NCBI GenBank assembly: GCA_964600045.1
Contig: CAZRHS010000057.1
Coordinates: forward strand, 1 to 8,705
Source: Phil1 sp964600045
Lineage (GTDB): Bacteria; Bacillota; Clostridia; Christensenellales; CAG-138
Direction of reading: 5' to 3'
Length of the DNA: 8,705 nt
Shown here one piece after another: positions 6,789 to 8,705 of this stretch (the stretch's first letter is position 1; each line of letters starts with the position of its first letter). Both the position numbers and the translations under genes were made by a program. The notes below the pieces were generated by a model. That model was not told the origin of the DNA. It did not search any database and was given only the letters and a program-made list of their open reading frames with translations.

Positions 6789-8675
6789 ATGAAAAAATCG
6801 TTCAGAATAATATGCCTTATAATGGCGCTGGCTTTTGCCGCGTCTGTACTCGTGTCCATAGTTTGCAGCGTTGCTCTGGCGGACGAGATGGATACGCGCG
6901 GCGAAACCGTTTATGTTGAAACGGACGCGGAGGGAAACGTGCTTTCCATGATTTCAAGCGTTTATATAACAAACCTTTCGGGCGCGGAAACGGTTACGGA
7001 CAGCACCACCTTGACGAACATCAAAAATGTGCTCGGCAGCGAATCGCCTACCGTTGACGGAACAAACGTTACCTTTAAGGCGGAAGGGGAGGACGTGTGC
7101 TATCAGGGCGAGGCAAGCGGCGAACTGCCGTTTACTATTTCGCTTAAGTATTATCTTGACGGCGTTCAGATGAAGCCCGACGATATAGCTGGCAAGAGTG
7201 GCCGCGTGAGAATAGAGGTAAACTGCGAAAGCACGCTGAAAAAAACCGTTGAAACGGACGGCGAAGAAAAGGAAATGAATGTGCCGTTCAGCGTAATAGG
7301 CATGATGACGCTTGATGAAAACTGCACGGGCTTGGCCTCGGACGCTAAAATTTCATCTCAGGCGGGAACAACAACCATTATGGCCGTAATGCTGCCGGGC
7401 CTTGCGGAAAGCCTTGAAATAGAAAATTCGGATAAAATTAAAGAAAGCTTTTACGTGGAGATGAATACGGAAAGCTTTGAGCTCGGCAAATGCACGTTTA
7501 TAGGCATGACCGGCATAATTGACGAAAACGATCTTTCCGGCATAGACGATATAGAAACCCTGCTTACGGCGATTGACGAAATAAACAGCGCCAGCACTTC
7601 TCTCTATAAGGGCGCGAAAAGACTGCGCAACGGCGCAAGCACGCTTAATGACGGCATAAACGAATACATAAGCGGAGTAACCACGGCATCGGACGGCATG
7701 AGCCAAATTGTCTCGGGCGCCGCTCAGCTTGACGAGGGCACGGGCCAGCTTTCAAGCGGCATGAACACATTTGCCGAATCAATAGACAAAATAGTTGAAA
7801 AGGTGGACGAGGCAAAGGCAAAGCTTGAGGAGCTTCAGGACCCGTCAAGCGACGTTGACGCGCGCATATTGGCAATGATTGAGGATGAAATAAACAAAGC
7901 GCTTGAGGGTAAGGAAGAGGAGGTAAAGGAAGAAGTACGAAAGACCGTATACGATTCCCTCTCCGGCACGGATCTTAGCGAGGACGAAAAGAACGCCATA
8001 GCCGATCAGGCCGCGGACGCTGTAAACTTAAGCGACATAAGCCTGAATATAGACCAGAATGTGGCCAACGAAATTCGCATGGCCATACTCGAGCTTGATT
8101 CCGTTAAAAAGGCGATAGCAAAGCTTGAGGAGCTTATATCCGCCGCTGATGAGCTTGCCGATGGCGCAAATCAGCTTGCCGACGGCGCGAGCGAGGTTTC
8201 GTCAGGCACATACAAACTTTATGAAGCGCTGAAGGAGCTTGACGAGGGCTTGACACTTTTGGGCGATAACGGCACCCAGCTTGCCGACGGCACAAAGCAG
8301 CTCTATAAGGGCCTTGATACCTTGACGGACGGGCTTAAAACCGTAAGCACCGAGGGCCTTTCAAAAATAGTTGAGGAAACGGACGGCATAAAGGTTTCAC
8401 TTTCAAAAAAGGATGCCCTGATTGAGCTTTCCGAAAGCTACACCGCGTTTTCAAGCGCGGCAGAGAATGTAAATGGGTCGGTTCAGTTCCTTATAACAAC
8501 CGAGGCAATCGTTGAGCCCCTGCCAATAGAAATAGACACCGAGAGCACCGATGAAACAGAAACGACCGACGGCGGCACGGACAATGATGACACGGCCGAA
8601 AGCAAATCCTTCTTTGAAACGATAGGCGAGTGGTTTGAAAACGCGTTCGCCGCAGTAAAGGGAATATTCGATTGA
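6789..8675 (+). CDS. Secreted xxxLxxG heptad-repeat protein, putative partner of the ABC permease
   Basis: A 628-residue exported protein. It starts at ATG 6789 behind AGGAGG (6777-6782, beginning on the last base of the permease stop codon). Residues 1-31 form a signal peptide with an ALA|DE cleavage site; an uncleaved anchor is possible. Residues ~36-250 form a beta-rich domain I do not recognise, holding all four mature cysteines (104, 146, 179, 235). Then come eight heptads (269-324) with glycine every seventh residue, a charged helical segment (~325-452), nine more heptads (453-515), a mixed region, an acidic Ser/Thr/Asp linker (~583-606) and a short amphipathic C-terminal helix (FFETIGEWFENAFAAVKGIF). 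The heptads fit the Leu-x-x-Gly pattern of YhgE/Pip phage-infection proteins and some MMPL and ABC transporters, but the C-terminal membrane domain of Pip is absent. The 11-base gap to the permease implies co-translation. Best guess: an extracellular coiled-coil subunit of the ABC complex. Function unproven. Confidence 0.87.
   Translation: MKKSFRIICLIMALAFAASVLVSIVCSVALADEMDTRGETVYVETDAEGNVLSMISSVYITNLSGAETVTDSTTLTNIKNVLGSESPTVDGTNVTFKAEGEDVCYQGEASGELPFTISLKYYLDGVQMKPDDIAGKSGRVRIEVNCESTLKKTVETDGEEKEMNVPFSVIGMMTLDENCTGLASDAKISSQAGTTTIMAVMLPGLAESLEIENSDKIKESFYVEMNTESFELGKCTFIGMTGIIDENDLSGIDDIETLLTAIDEINSASTSLYKGAKRLRNGASTLNDGINEYISGVTTASDGMSQIVSGAAQLDEGTGQLSSGMNTFAESIDKIVEKVDEAKAKLEELQDPSSDVDARILAMIEDEINKALEGKEEEVKEEVRKTVYDSLSGTDLSEDEKNAIADQAADAVNLSDISLNIDQNVANEIRMAILELDSVKKAIAKLEELISAADELADGANQLADGASEVSSGTYKLYEALKELDEGLTLLGDNGTQLADGTKQLYKGLDTLTDGLKTVSTEGLSKIVEETDGIKVSLSKKDALIELSESYTAFSSAAENVNGSVQFLITTEAIVEPLPIEIDTESTDETETTDGGTDNDDTAESKSFFETIGEWFENAFAAVKGIFD
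7593..7760 (+). repeat. Heptad block A: eight in-phase xxxLxxG units (protein-level repeat)
   Basis: Residues 269-324 of the secreted protein. Glycine recurs at 275, 282, 289, 296, 303, 310, 317 and 324 without a break. The position three residues before each is L, L, L, Y, A, I, L, L. The repeat is conserved in the protein rather than the DNA, so it is under structural selection and is not a recent tandem duplication. Confidence 0.85.
8145..8333 (+). repeat. Heptad block B: nine in-phase xxxLxxG units (protein-level repeat)
   Basis: Residues 453-515 of the secreted protein. Glycine occupies 459, 466, 473, 487, 501, 508 and 515, with Ala at 480 and Asn at 494 in the two exceptions. The hydrophobic position is L, L, V, L, L, L, L, L, L. 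The length is close to block A, which suits an antiparallel hairpin made by the two blocks. Confidence 0.85.
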
Positions 8676-8687
8676 TATGATTATATG

Positions 8688-8705
8688 AAAAACGCCCGGG
8701 GAATT
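8688..8705 (+). terminator. Probable left arm of a terminator cut by the window edge
   Basis: AAAAACGCCCGGGGAATT begins 12 bases after the last stop codon. An A run leading into a GC-rich arm is what the 5' half of a terminator stem looks like; the matching CCCCGGGCGTTTTT half would lie beyond the window. It would close the three-gene ABC operon. Only half is visible, so this remains a guess. Confidence 0.4.

Noticed and set aside
8685..8705. ATG at 8685 opening a frame that runs off the window
   Set aside because: No ribosome binding site precedes it, and the sequence after it looks like one arm of a terminator.

Overview
The window looks like chromosomal DNA from a Gram-positive anaerobe of the class Clostridia. 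This is inferred from strong AAGGAG-type ribosome binding sites, Pro/Thr/Glu-rich cell-surface linkers, a Gram-positive-style FtsX permease and exported proteins that keep several cysteines. AUA is a dominant isoleucine codon (10 of 13 in the ATPase gene). All six genes lie on the + strand. Nothing points to a mobile element, CRISPR array or stable RNA gene.

Layout: (1) 2-463 is the 3' end of a HlyC/CorC-type (CNNM-like) CBS-domain membrane protein, closed by a strong terminator at 478-505. (2) 531-3392 is a two-gene envelope unit. It has a good sigma-A-like promoter (531-559), a lipoprotein with a predicted beta-helix (597-1544) and a membrane-anchored PQQ-like beta-propeller protein (1584-3392), and ends at a terminator (3404-3428). 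(3) 3559-8675 is a tight three-gene operon with gaps of 9 and 11 bases. It encodes an ABC ATPase, a double-FtsX permease of 835 residues, and a 628-residue secreted protein with two blocks of in-phase xxxLxxG heptads. The last bases (8688-8705) look like the left arm of a terminator cut by the window edge.

How the genes work together: the ATPase and permease should form a MacB/FtsX-type ABC complex that does mechanical work on the outer face of the membrane rather than conventional import. As I recall the family, many Firmicutes permeases of this type carry a long extracellular coiled coil, often with Leu/Gly heptads, just before the WY-x-x-DR segment that leads into TM2. Here that stretch is almost nothing, while the next gene encodes a separate exported protein built from such heptads. 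The main hypothesis is that the coiled-coil effector works in trans with the permease. The lipoprotein and propeller pair is a separate transcription unit whose function I cannot assign beyond an envelope location.
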